This document shows positions 17,273 through 27,170 of a DNA stretch of 64,000 bases, in pieces (position 1 is the stretch's first letter; each line of letters starts with the position of its first letter). The notes beneath the pieces were generated by a model. It had not been told where the DNA came from. It saw nothing but the letters and a program-made list of their open reading frames with translations, and ran no database searches. The position numbers and the translations under genes are program-made. Origin of the DNA: Nostoc sp. 'Peltigera membranacea cyanobiont' 210A (GTDB taxonomy: Bacteria; Cyanobacteriota; Cyanobacteriia; Cyanobacteriales; Nostocaceae); contig NZ_NOLJ01000008.1 of the NCBI RefSeq assembly GCF_002246015.1, positions 196,553-260,552 of the forward strand. Direction: 5' to 3'.

Positions 17273-20200
17273 ATGGCAATTGAGAACGGAAGAACAACAG
17301 CATCGGCTTACGTCGATACAGTAAATAACTCTGACAATAGAATAATCGTCCCTTTATTGACTGTAGGGGATGAAGTACCCCTGCTAACTAGCACGTTTGA
17401 CATCGACCAAGCGCCCCAAGTTGATGCCACCGAAAAATATGCCTTCACTGGTATTCCTGATGGCACAGGTGCTACCCAAGTAACCATCGCAGGTAAAACC
17501 TATAACTATGTTTGGGTAAACCATGAACTAGGTGGCTCCGTCACAACAGATATTTCCAGTACATTTCCTGGTGAAAAGATCACTGGTGCGAGGGTATCGC
17601 TGTTTGTGTTTGACGAAAACTGGAAGGTCGTCGGTGGTAAAAACCTAATTGACACCATTGTAGACTCAACTGGCACTTACACTTTAAATACTCAAACTGG
17701 TTTATACACCAATGCCAGTGGAGCAACTATTAGTCCTTTTGATCGCTTCTGCTCATCTTATCTAGCCCAGTCCGGTTTCGTAGACGCTAGTGGTACAGAG
17801 GTTCCCGTCTACTTTGCTCCTGAAGAAGGTGGTGATACAAGTCGGGGTTGGGCAGTCAGCCCAGATGGCACAGCAGAGGCGCTTGACGGCTTAGGTCGCT
17901 ACAGAAAAGAGAATGTAGTTGCAGCTTCTCAATATCGGGCAGAGAACTCCGATCAAACAGTGCTGTTTGTATCAGAAGATAATGATGACGGCGAACTGTA
18001 TCTATGGGTAGGTCAACAAACCGCAGATGACCCCAATGGCTTTAAGAATGGAGATTTGTATGTTCTGAAAGTCAATGGTGCAGAATTCGAGGGTCAAGTT
18101 AGCGAAGGCACCCAAAAAGTTGCAACCTGGACAAAGGTTGATAAATCAGTCATCTTAAATGCAGACGGTACACCAAAAGTAGATGGTAGCGATCTTACAA
18201 CCTTCGTTAATTCTGCGGGCAATTCCACTAGTTTCCAGCGCATTGAAGATTTTGCTGAAGATGCGAATAATCCTGGAACTTTCTATTTCGTCACCACAGG
18301 TACTAAAAATAAACAAGGTCAGGGGACAGCAGCCGGAGCAACCGATAATCCTGCCGAAGCAGAAGACCCTTATGGTAGACTCTACCGCTTTAAATTAAAT
18401 ACCTCCGACCCCACAGCCGGAATCAGTGACTTTGAACTGTTGTTAACGGGCGGACCTGGCAAAGGTGTCAGCTATGACAACATCACAGTTGATAAGTCTG
18501 GCAAAATCTTGCTTCAAGAGGATCAAACCTCCTACGGTGGCGACGTAATGGCAGCAGAAAACCGAGAAGCTTCTGTTTGGTCTTTCGACCCCACTACCAA
18601 AGCGATCGCTCGTGTGTTTGCTTTGAATGAAGATGCTGCTGGTACTGTATACAACGACCCAGATGCCAAAGGGCAGTGGGAAAGTTCTGGCATTATCGAA
18701 ATTCCTTCCGAATCATTACCAGGTAGCGGTGCTTACTTGTTTGATGTACAGGCTCACACCGTCAAAAACAATGTAGCAGGTGCGCCAGACCAGAATATTC
18801 TCAACGGCAACCATGCAGAAGGTGGACAACTTTTAGCCGCAATTCCCCAAATTGCTCAAAAGCCTGTTCAAGATGGCAGAACGACCGATCCCGCTTATGT
18901 TAAGGCACTCGATGGGTCAAATTACAGGCTAAATCAACTCCTGACAGTTGGAGATGAAATCCCATTGCTACAGGGTGAATTTGGTTCCTTTGTCCCCAGT
19001 GGCACTGAAAAGTATGCTTTTACAGGCATCCCTGACGGTTTGGGCATTTATGAGACTGACGATGCTTACTATGTATTTGTCAACCATGAATTGAGCGACA
19101 CTACCAAAACAGATTTTTCCAGCACAATTTCTGGACAAATTACAGGCGGCAGAATTTCGCTACTGCAATTTGACAAAAACTGGAAGCTAGTAGGTGGTAA
19201 AGACCTAATACAGAATGTAGTTGACAGCAAAGGTAACGAGTTAGGCAAAATTACAGTTACATCTGATGCTGTAACCCAAACAGGTATTGCTTTTGGTCGA
19301 TTCTGTTCAGCCTACTTAGCAACTTATGGCTTTGAAGGTGGCCCAATATTCTTTACCGCAGATGAGCAGAATGCTGATAGTTTGGGTTGGGCAGTAACAA
19401 CTGATGGTATAGCTCAATCTATAGATGGTTTGGGTCGCTTCTCAAAAGAAAACGTACTAGCAACATCTCAGTATCGCGCCACCAATTCAGGTAAAACAGT
19501 TCTACTATCAACTGAAGACAATGGTGATGGCGAACTATATATGTTCGTCGGTAATCAGACACCAGAAGACCCCAATGGCTTGAAAGACGGAGATTTGTAC
19601 GTCTTGAAGGTGACAGCTTATGACAATGAAACCTTAGCAGAAGGTACAAAGGTAAAAGCTACTTGGACTAAAGTTGATCGGTCGGCTGTTTATGATACCA
19701 AAGGTACAGAAGACCGTGCAGACGATCAGCTTCTTAATAGCGGTGCTTCTCTAAGTGATTGGGTAAATGGCAATGACAATGGAGTGCTACGTTCTACAAA
19801 CTTCCGTCGTCTGGAAGATATAACGGAAGACCCAAACAATCCAGGCACTTTCTACTTTGTCACCACTGGAACAGAAGATCAACTAGCTAATGGCGCTTTT
19901 GAAAATCCTTACGGTAAAGCTTATCGTTTTAGCTTGAACGCAAGTGACCCAACAGCAGAGATTAGCAACTTTGAATTGGTACTAACTGGTGGCCCAAATA
20001 CAGGAGTAAGCTACGACAACGTAAATGTTGATAGCAATGGCAAACTCTTACTCCAAGAAGATACAGCCGGTCTTGGTGGAGAAATCATAGATGCCCAACA
20101 GCGTAACGATCGCGTTTGGTCTTACGATATTGCTACCGATACTGTCAAACCTCTGTTTGAAGTTGACCAAAATGCCCAAGGTGCTGCTTTTAATAGTAGC

Positions 20201-23200
20201 TTTGGTTCTTGGGAAAGCTCTGGTATTATCGAAGCTGCCTCTAATCCTCAACTTGATCGCAGTTCTTACCTATTTGATGTACAAGCTAGCGGTGTACTCA
20301 ATGACGTAGATTTAAACCAGTTGAATGTACTCAATGGTGAACACAGTCGGGGTGGTCAATTGTTGATTGCAACACCTGTTCCCCAAGTTGAGTTAGTCGG
20401 TTTTGCTTCTTTACCTGCTGATACCTTTAGTTATGGGCCAGCTTCTGGTGCAGATGTTGCAGCCAATGGCAGAACTGGGCCTTTCCCAGGACAGCCAATA
20501 CAGGGCTTGAGCGGTGTTCAATTTGCTAACAGCGACTCTTTGTACTTCCTGTCAGATAACGGTTACGGTAGCAAAGATAATAGTGCAGATTTTCTGCTAC
20601 GAATCAATCGCCTAGACCCGAATTTTAAGGGAACAGAGAATGGAGACGGCAGCGTTAAAGTTTTAGACTACATTCAACTGTCTGACCCTAACAACAAAGT
20701 TCCTTTTGAAATTGTGAATGAGGGAACTACTGGAAGATTACTGACTGGTGCAGACTTTGATGTAGAGTCATTCGTCTTTGATAAAGACGGGACAATCTGG
20801 GTTGGAGACGAGTTTGGCCCTTACCTATTGCATTTTGATGCCACTGGTAAGTTATTAGAAGCTCCGATCGCTACACCCGACCAATTCAAAACATTAGATG
20901 GAGAAGCACCTAAAGTTATTGGTCACAGAGGTGCAAGTGGCTATCGTCCAGAACACACCTTAGAGTCTTATAAACAAGCAATTGCGCGAGGCGCTGACTT
21001 CATTGAGCCTGATTTTGTTGTGACAAAAGATGGTGTGCTAATTGCTCGCCATGAGCCAGCTTTAGCAGTTTTGAATGCTGATGGTACTGTCAATTTCAAC
21101 AATACAACCACAGATGTTTACAAACATCCAGAGTTTGCCGATCGCAAAAAAACGGTAAGTTTAGATGGAAACACACTTACAGGTTGGTTTGCTGAAGACT
21201 TCACTTTAGCTGAAATTAAGACTTTACGGGCAGAAGAGCGTCTACCTTTTAGAGATCACTCCTTTGACGGTCAATTTGAGATTCCTACACTCACGGAAGT
21301 CATCAATTTGGTTAAGCAAGTGGAAGCCGAGACAGGTAAAAAGATTGGCATCTATCCTGAAACTAAGCATCCAACCTATTTGGCCAATGAAGCCACTTAT
21401 GTAGGCACCACAGACAAAATCAACAGAAACATCAGTCAGTTATTAATTGATACGCTCAAGGCAAATAACTTCACTGACCCCAGTCGGATCTTCATCCAGT
21501 CCTTTGAAGTGGGCAACCTCAAAGAACTACATGATACCATCATGCCTGCGGCTGGAGTGGATATTCCACTAGTTCAATTGCTAGATGCAAGTGACATTGA
21601 TATCAACGGCAAAATCATCGAAAGTCAGCCTTATGATTTGAAAGTCAGTGGTGACACTCGCACCTATGGCGACTTGCGAACTCCAGAAGGCTTGGCTGAA
21701 GTTGCCACTTATGCTGATGGCCTTGGCCCTTGGAAGCGGATGATTGTGAGCGTCAAAGGTACTGATGCTAATGGTGATGGCAAAGCCGATGATGTGAATG
21801 GGGATGGAGCGGTTAATGATGCTGATAAGACAACGTTACCTCCTTCTACCTTAATTCAAGATGCTCACAACGCTGGTTTACAGGTTCACCCCTATACTTT
21901 CCGTGCGGAAGATCAGTATTTAGCAGCAGATTACAAAGGCAAGCTAGAGCTAGAAATTCAGCAGTTCTATCAATTAGGTGTAGACGCGCTATTTAGTGAT
22001 TTCCCAGATATCGCGGATGAAGTACGGGATCAACTCAGAGACGATCCTCAGTATAATGTGGTGCGATCGCCACAAAACCCCGATGTTCTCTCAGGAGATG
22101 CTTTTGCTAACTTGGGTGGCTCCAAAGGTTTTGAAGGTGGAGCAATCAACGCCAGCAAAACCAAGCTTTATTTCCTCTTAGAAGGTACTGTTCAAGGCGA
22201 TACTCCTGGTGCTTTGCGGATTAACGAATTTGATTTAGCTAGCCACAAATACAGCGAACAGTTACGCTACTACAAATTGGATAATCTGTCAAATTCCATT
22301 GGGGATTTAGCAGTCATTAATGATAATGAGTACCTAGTCATTGAACGAGATAACAATCAAGGGGATGCGGCTAAATTTAAAAGGATCTACAAAATAGATT
22401 TGTCTAAAACAGATTCTAATGGCTATGTCGCTAAAGAAGAAGTTGCAGACTTGTTAAATATCCAAGATCCTAACGACCTGAATGGGGATGGTAAGACCAC
22501 CTTCGACTTCCCATTCCAAACCATTGAAAATGTTCTGGTTGTTGACAAAAATACCATTTTGGTCGCTAATGACAACAATTATCCCTTCTCTACAGGTCGT
22601 CCTGGAAACGATCTTCAAAATCCAGTTATAGACAACAATGAGATTCTACAACTGAAGTTAGAGAAGCCCCTTAATCTTGCTCCTGGCTTAGGTCAACCAC
22701 AAGCTGAAGAAATTAATTTTGGCTTCACTACCAGCGATGATATTACCGTTCAGCCAAATCAAACCTTATTCACAGGTGATGGAGCAGACTTTGTAGAAGG
22801 TAATAAAGGTAACACAATTCAGACTGGAAACGGTGAAGACACTGTGGTAGTCGGTAGTGGCTCCTCGGTGTCCACAGGAGACGGTAACGATCAGATATTT
22901 ATTGGTCAAAACGGCCCGGCTCAAAATACTACTGTTGATGGTGACAATGGTAATGATGTTATTACCGTAGTAGAAGCTAGTGGTAGTAATAATTTACTTG
23001 GGGCGGCAGGTGATGATAGTCTCACAGTAATTGAAGGTTCTCGTCAATCATCATTCGGTGGTTCAGGCAATGACACCCTTAAAAGTGGCGGTAGCAATAA
23101 CCGTCTCTACGGTGGTTCTGGCGATGACAAACTCTTCTCTAATATCAATGATTCCCTATCTGGTGGCGATGGTGATGATGTGCTATTTGCTGGTCAACAG

Positions 23201-23479
23201 GGCGGTAATCGCTTAACTGGTGGTACTGGTGCTGACCAATTCTGGATTGCTAACGCCAGTCTGCCAAGTAGCAAGAATATTGTGACTGATTTTGCGATCG
23301 CCATTGATAAAATCGGGCTGGGCGGTATTGTTGTTACTCAATTTAGTGCTTTAACACTGTTGCAACAAGGTAATGACACTTTGGTTAAAACCGGAAATAC
23401 TGAGTTGGCTTCATTGGTTGGAGTTACATCGACTAGCCTCACAGCAAATGATTTCGTTTTTATTGCTAGTGCCGTTTAG
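17273..23479 (+). CDS. Secreted RTX protein: tandem PhoX phosphatase domains plus nested glycerophosphodiesterase
   Basis: Encodes 2068 residues. Two PhoX/DUF839 copies (about 1-520 and 530-1040) align along their length: both start NGRTT or DGRTT, and share LLTVGDE, EKYAFTGIPDG, VNHEL and the LTGGP...GVSYDN segment. PhoX is a calcium/iron-dependent alkaline phosphatase. Next comes an esterase-like phytase domain (from about 1040) that is interrupted at about 1213 by a complete glycerophosphodiester phosphodiesterase domain (HRGASGYRPEHT near 1218, EPDFVVTKDG near 1244) and resumes at about 1602-1809. A dockerin/EF-hand-like calcium stretch (DANGDGKADDVNGDG) lies inside the phosphodiesterase near residue 1498. 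The C-terminus (about 1815-2068) is the shared RTX secretion module. It should release phosphate from monoesters and from glycerophosphodiesters outside the cell. No signal peptide. A terminator follows. Confidence 0.85.
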   Translation: MAIENGRTTASAYVDTVNNSDNRIIVPLLTVGDEVPLLTSTFDIDQAPQVDATEKYAFTGIPDGTGATQVTIAGKTYNYVWVNHELGGSVTTDISSTFPGEKITGARVSLFVFDENWKVVGGKNLIDTIVDSTGTYTLNTQTGLYTNASGATISPFDRFCSSYLAQSGFVDASGTEVPVYFAPEEGGDTSRGWAVSPDGTAEALDGLGRYRKENVVAASQYRAENSDQTVLFVSEDNDDGELYLWVGQQTADDPNGFKNGDLYVLKVNGAEFEGQVSEGTQKVATWTKVDKSVILNADGTPKVDGSDLTTFVNSAGNSTSFQRIEDFAEDANNPGTFYFVTTGTKNKQGQGTAAGATDNPAEAEDPYGRLYRFKLNTSDPTAGISDFELLLTGGPGKGVSYDNITVDKSGKILLQEDQTSYGGDVMAAENREASVWSFDPTTKAIARVFALNEDAAGTVYNDPDAKGQWESSGIIEIPSESLPGSGAYLFDVQAHTVKNNVAGAPDQNILNGNHAEGGQLLAAIPQIAQKPVQDGRTTDPAYVKALDGSNYRLNQLLTVGDEIPLLQGEFGSFVPSGTEKYAFTGIPDGLGIYETDDAYYVFVNHELSDTTKTDFSSTISGQITGGRISLLQFDKNWKLVGGKDLIQNVVDSKGNELGKITVTSDAVTQTGIAFGRFCSAYLATYGFEGGPIFFTADEQNADSLGWAVTTDGIAQSIDGLGRFSKENVLATSQYRATNSGKTVLLSTEDNGDGELYMFVGNQTPEDPNGLKDGDLYVLKVTAYDNETLAEGTKVKATWTKVDRSAVYDTKGTEDRADDQLLNSGASLSDWVNGNDNGVLRSTNFRRLEDITEDPNNPGTFYFVTTGTEDQLANGAFENPYGKAYRFSLNASDPTAEISNFELVLTGGPNTGVSYDNVNVDSNGKLLLQEDTAGLGGEIIDAQQRNDRVWSYDIATDTVKPLFEVDQNAQGAAFNSSFGSWESSGIIEAASNPQLDRSSYLFDVQASGVLNDVDLNQLNVLNGEHSRGGQLLIATPVPQVELVGFASLPADTFSYGPASGADVAANGRTGPFPGQPIQGLSGVQFANSDSLYFLSDNGYGSKDNSADFLLRINRLDPNFKGTENGDGSVKVLDYIQLSDPNNKVPFEIVNEGTTGRLLTGADFDVESFVFDKDGTIWVGDEFGPYLLHFDATGKLLEAPIATPDQFKTLDGEAPKVIGHRGASGYRPEHTLESYKQAIARGADFIEPDFVVTKDGVLIARHEPALAVLNADGTVNFNNTTTDVYKHPEFADRKKTVSLDGNTLTGWFAEDFTLAEIKTLRAEERLPFRDHSFDGQFEIPTLTEVINLVKQVEAETGKKIGIYPETKHPTYLANEATYVGTTDKINRNISQLLIDTLKANNFTDPSRIFIQSFEVGNLKELHDTIMPAAGVDIPLVQLLDASDIDINGKIIESQPYDLKVSGDTRTYGDLRTPEGLAEVATYADGLGPWKRMIVSVKGTDANGDGKADDVNGDGAVNDADKTTLPPSTLIQDAHNAGLQVHPYTFRAEDQYLAADYKGKLELEIQQFYQLGVDALFSDFPDIADEVRDQLRDDPQYNVVRSPQNPDVLSGDAFANLGGSKGFEGGAINASKTKLYFLLEGTVQGDTPGALRINEFDLASHKYSEQLRYYKLDNLSNSIGDLAVINDNEYLVIERDNNQGDAAKFKRIYKIDLSKTDSNGYVAKEEVADLLNIQDPNDLNGDGKTTFDFPFQTIENVLVVDKNTILVANDNNYPFSTGRPGNDLQNPVIDNNEILQLKLEKPLNLAPGLGQPQAEEINFGFTTSDDITVQPNQTLFTGDGADFVEGNKGNTIQTGNGEDTVVVGSGSSVSTGDGNDQIFIGQNGPAQNTTVDGDNGNDVITVVEASGSNNLLGAAGDDSLTVIEGSRQSSFGGSGNDTLKSGGSNNRLYGGSGDDKLFSNINDSLSGGDGDDVLFAGQQGGNRLTGGTGADQFWIANASLPSSKNIVTDFAIAIDKIGLGGIVVTQFSALTLLQQGNDTLVKTGNTELASLVGVTSTSLTANDFVFIASAV
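22756..23478 (+). repeat. RTX secretion module, copy 2 of 3
   Basis: Close copy of the 3' ends of the neighbouring RTX genes; it begins near the PNQTLFTGDGADFVEG segment, which is almost word-for-word the same in the copy at 25835. The degree of identity is higher than that of the catalytic parts, suggesting module shuffling or gene conversion. Confidence 0.85.
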
Positions 23480-23597
23480 CTCAAAAATGATTACAGCTTA
23501 GGTTCAATGTTCAAAATGAATTAAGCTGTAGCGATTTTGCTAACTCTAAAGAGTGATATTGCAATCATATTTTGATTTTCTCTCTATCTAAAGGATT

Positions 23598-23634
23598 AGA
23601 TCCCCGACTTCTTCAAGAAATCGGGGATCTTTTT
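23598..23634 (+). terminator. Strong terminator after the PhoX/GDPD gene
   Basis: AGATCCCCGA at 23598-23607 pairs with TCGGGGATCT at 23621-23630; the inner TTCTT and AAGAA extend the stem. A T-run follows to 23634. Confidence 0.85.
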
Positions 23635-23643
23635 GTCCAAAAT

Positions 23644-23673
23644 CTTAACTTGTTTATAACTTTCCTTAAACAT
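23644..23673 (+). promoter_or_regulatory. Candidate Pho box upstream of the RTX phosphodiesterase
   Basis: CTTAACTT (23644), TATAACTT (23655) and TTAAACAT (23666) sit at an 11-base period with 3-base spacers, the architecture of cyanobacterial Pho boxes. The first two words fit PyTTAAPyPyT well or nearly; the third fits better one base earlier as CTTAAACA. It lies about 210 bases before the ATG at 23884, directly after the previous gene's terminator. Confidence 0.6.
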
Positions 23674-23883
23674 TGAACAACTATCTTTTGAGACAGTAAC
23701 CAAAGTTAAGTTCATTTAATTGTCTGCACTATTTTTTGTGGACACTAAGCATTTTGTCGCCAAATACTATTTAGGTTTCTGTAGCCAAGAATTTTTTGCT
23801 TGGGTTGAGCGTAATTAATTGCTCATACAGATACACAATCGCTGCGATTAATCGTAGCTCACAATACTTAAGGAATAGTAAGC

Positions 23884-26559
23884 ATGGCTGATACAAATGG
23901 CAACGGTAGAAATGTCATTATTTTTGTTGCAGATGGATTGCGTAACGGTTCTGTAAACCCCACTGATACCCCAACTTTATATAATGTCCGTCAGCAGGGG
24001 GTTAGTTTCGCCAATAGTCATTCGCTGTTTCCGACATTTACCACCCCGAATGCTTCTGCGATCGCCACAGGGCATTATCTTGGTGATACAGGCGACTTTA
24101 GTAACACTATCTACACTGGTTTTCCTAGTCCTAATGCCAATGGTAGTGTCACACCATTCATCGAAAATGATGCGGTTTTGGGAGATATTGACGAAAAATT
24201 CCCCGGTAACAACTTTTTAGATGAAGAGTCACTTCTAGCTTACGCGCGATCGCAGGGTTTCAACACAGCAGCAGTTGGTAAATTAGGGCCTGTTGCCATC
24301 CAAGATGTTACCCAAGTTAACCGAGAAGGTGGTACTACAGGTACTATTCCTACTCCCGATACCATAATTATTGATGACAGTACGAATGGTGCAACACCAC
24401 CTACTACAACTGCTGGTTCACCTTCTGCTGTTCCACTCGATCCAGATATTGTTGCTCGTTTACAAGCTGCTGGTCTAGATGTAAAACCGACAACGCGAGT
24501 CCAGCCAGCTGGTAACAATACAACTCCAGGCACACTGGATGCCAACGTGGCTCAACAAAAATACTTTGCAGATGCTACTACCAAAGTAATTTTACCCAAG
24601 TTTCAGGAAGATGCTAAACCATTTGCATTGGTGTACTGGTCAAGAGATCCTGATGGTAGTCAACACAATCAGGGTGATAGCTTAAACACTTTGACGCCAG
24701 GTATTAATGGCCCTACTTCCAAAGCTGGGGTTAAAAATGCTGATGATAATTTAAAGCAACTTCTTGACTATCTCAAAAGTACAGGCTTAGACAAGACTAC
24801 TGATGTCTTTGTTACTTCCGACCACGGTTTTTCTACCATCAGCAAACAAGCTATTGATAGCCAAGGGACAAAAACTACAAGTTATGCTGCCACCCAAACA
24901 TACGAGGGCGTAAACCCAGGATTTTTACCAGCAGGCTTTGTTGCAATTGATTTGGCTCACGATCTAGGTCTACCCTTATACGATCCTAACCCTACGACTC
25001 TCCCTCCAGACCTCAACCACATCCAATATGCGGCTGTTGATGCTACACAAGGTCAACGTCCTATTTCTGGGAATGGTGTAATTGGTGGTACAGGTGAGGT
25101 AATTAATGGTCAACTTGACCCAGGTACAAAGATAGTTGTAGCTGCCAATGGTGGTTCTGACCTGATTTATCTTCCTAATGGCAATGCCGATTTAGCCAAA
25201 CAGGTAGTGAATTTGCTTGCACAGAAAGACTACATCAGTGGTATTTTTGTAGACGATGCTTATGGAACCATTCCAGGTGCTTTACCTCTGAGTGCGATCG
25301 GGCTAAAAGGTGATGCTAAAACACCAGTTCCATCTATAGTTATCAACTTCAAAACCTTTAGCACCGACCAAAATAACCCAAACAACCCTCAAGCTCAAGT
25401 AGAAATTGCTGATACAACTTTACAGCAAGGGCAGGGGATGCATGGCAGCTTTGGCCGAGGTGATACCTTCAATAACATGGAGGCTATTGGCCCTGACTTT
25501 AAACAAGGCTATGTGGACTATGCGCCCGTCAGTAATGCTGATGTAACGCCTACACTTGCTCGGATTCTGGGGTTAGACATTCCCAGTAATGGCGATTTGA
25601 AAGGTCGTGCCATTACAGAAGCACTGGTGGGAGGCCCGGATGTGGTTCCCTCCACAAAAGAAGTCTTGACTTCGGAAGAAACTACTAATGGTCAAGCAAC
25701 AATTCTGGATTCTCAAAGTGTAGGGAATACTCAGTACTTTACAGCCGCAGGGTTTGATGGTCGCACTGTTGGATTAACAACACTAGACCTTCAATTTGGT
25801 TCTACCAGTAGTGATGATGTCACCCTTAAGCCAAATCAAACCTTATTTACAGGTGACGGAGCAGATTTTGTAGAGGGTACTAAAGGTAACAAAATTTTGA
25901 CTGGCAAGGGTGATGACTCGGTGGTGGTCGGCAGTAACTCCTCAGTGTCCACAGGGGATGGTAACGATCAGGTCTTGATTGGCGCAAATAGTCCTGCTAG
26001 CAACACTAGCGCCGATGGTGGCAATGGTAATGATGAAGTTACCGTAGTCGAAGCCAGTGGTACTAATAACCTGTTTGGAGGCGCGGGTGCTGATACACTG
26101 ACAGTAGTTGAAAATTCTCGTCAATTATCTTTCGGTGGCTCAGGCAATGACACCCTCAAGAGCGAAGGTAGCAATAACCGTCTGTATGGTGGTTCTGGAG
26201 ATGATAAACTCTTCTCCGGTGTAAATGATTCGCTGTTTGGTGGCGATGGTAATGATGTGTTATTTGCTGGACAAAGTGGTAGTAATAACCTGAGTGGTGG
26301 TGCTGGTGCTGACCAGTTCTGGATTGCTAACGCCAGTCTGCCAACTAGTAAGAACATCGTGACTGATTTTGCGATCGGTATTGATAAAATTGGGCTGGGC
26401 GGGATTGGCGTTACTCAGTTTAGTGCCCTAACCCTATTGCAACAGGGTGCTGACACTATCGTAAAAACCGGAAATACAGAGTTGGCTTCATTACTACAAA
26501 TTACTTCAACTAACCTGACAGCAAATGATTTCGTTTTCTCTGCTAGTGTTGTGGCTTAG
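23884..26559 (+). CDS. Secreted RTX nucleotide pyrophosphatase/phosphodiesterase
   Basis: Encodes 891 residues. The N-terminal ~610 residues belong to the type I phosphodiesterase/nucleotide pyrophosphatase branch of the alkaline phosphatase superfamily: a metal-binding ADGLRNG motif (Asp 17), a TTPNASAIATGH segment with the expected Thr nucleophile (near 54), TSDHGF (near 312) and GMHGSFGRGD (near 518). The rest is the shared RTX module, with GGSGNDTL repeats and the common tail. There is no signal peptide. Expected action is hydrolysis of nucleotides or other phosphodiesters outside the cell, which would complement the DNase encoded at 6070. A Pho-box-like triplet lies upstream, and the gene has its own transcription start region after a strong terminator. 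Substrate within the family cannot be told from sequence. Confidence 0.85.
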   Translation: MADTNGNGRNVIIFVADGLRNGSVNPTDTPTLYNVRQQGVSFANSHSLFPTFTTPNASAIATGHYLGDTGDFSNTIYTGFPSPNANGSVTPFIENDAVLGDIDEKFPGNNFLDEESLLAYARSQGFNTAAVGKLGPVAIQDVTQVNREGGTTGTIPTPDTIIIDDSTNGATPPTTTAGSPSAVPLDPDIVARLQAAGLDVKPTTRVQPAGNNTTPGTLDANVAQQKYFADATTKVILPKFQEDAKPFALVYWSRDPDGSQHNQGDSLNTLTPGINGPTSKAGVKNADDNLKQLLDYLKSTGLDKTTDVFVTSDHGFSTISKQAIDSQGTKTTSYAATQTYEGVNPGFLPAGFVAIDLAHDLGLPLYDPNPTTLPPDLNHIQYAAVDATQGQRPISGNGVIGGTGEVINGQLDPGTKIVVAANGGSDLIYLPNGNADLAKQVVNLLAQKDYISGIFVDDAYGTIPGALPLSAIGLKGDAKTPVPSIVINFKTFSTDQNNPNNPQAQVEIADTTLQQGQGMHGSFGRGDTFNNMEAIGPDFKQGYVDYAPVSNADVTPTLARILGLDIPSNGDLKGRAITEALVGGPDVVPSTKEVLTSEETTNGQATILDSQSVGNTQYFTAAGFDGRTVGLTTLDLQFGSTSSDDVTLKPNQTLFTGDGADFVEGTKGNKILTGKGDDSVVVGSNSSVSTGDGNDQVLIGANSPASNTSADGGNGNDEVTVVEASGTNNLFGGAGADTLTVVENSRQLSFGGSGNDTLKSEGSNNRLYGGSGDDKLFSGVNDSLFGGDGNDVLFAGQSGSNNLSGGAGADQFWIANASLPTSKNIVTDFAIGIDKIGLGGIGVTQFSALTLLQQGADTIVKTGNTELASLLQITSTNLTANDFVFSASVVA
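25835..26558 (+). repeat. RTX secretion module, copy 3 of 3
   Basis: Third copy of the ~720-base C-terminal module also seen at 15930 and 22756. It keeps the order of nonapeptide repeats, the ADQFWIANASLP segment and the closing TANDFVF segment. Confidence 0.85.
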
Positions 26560-27170
26560 TCTGTTGGCCTAGTGCAGCACGGCAGAAATAACTATCAGTT
26601 GAAACAGCGGTTTTCAATTACGTAGACTACAGCAAATAGTTGGTTATTGTGGGGTGAGCATTGTAATGCTCACCCTATTCTCGTTTCGTTGGAGTCCAAC
26701 CTACCTCGAAGAGTTTACATTACTTATCAGTTGCTAAAATCGCAGTATTCCTTGTTCCTCAAGGTATTAATTATTCTTGTTATTTTGAGATAAGTCTGCG
26801 TACAGTTAATATTCCCATTGCAAACATCTCTAAAGTTTTAATTTTCAATGAAGATGTATTGGAAATAACTACGATTTGGAGGAAATAGGTCAGAATAAGA
26901 GAACTAAATCTTAGAGTCAGTGCCCTTTCACACAAATATTGTAGGATTGCGGCATAATTTTTTGTCAAATTAATCTTTTAATATAATTTAAAAGCTAAGA
27001 ATGTAACCATAAATTCTACGTGGAAACACTAATAAAAAATATAAAAATGCTTTCTCGCTTTTTATTTTATCTGTTTCTCTAAATACGGAAAATAAACATC
27101 TCATCTTAAATTTAAATACATCCAATTCCTTGTTCCTCATTGATACAAATATTTTTGTTCAAATTGAAAA
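26560..27170. other. Non-coding spacer between the RTX island and the NRPS/PKS cluster
   Basis: A 611-base AT-rich spacer. A perfect hairpin, GGGTGAGCATT at 26652-26662 with AATGCTCACCC at 26665-26675, resembles other dispersed Nostoc hairpins and may end transcription of the RTX gene, although no good T-run follows. The phrase CCTTGTTCCTCA occurs twice (26750 and 27129). No ORF is supported; the promoter for the cluster should lie in the last 300 bases. Confidence 0.5.
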
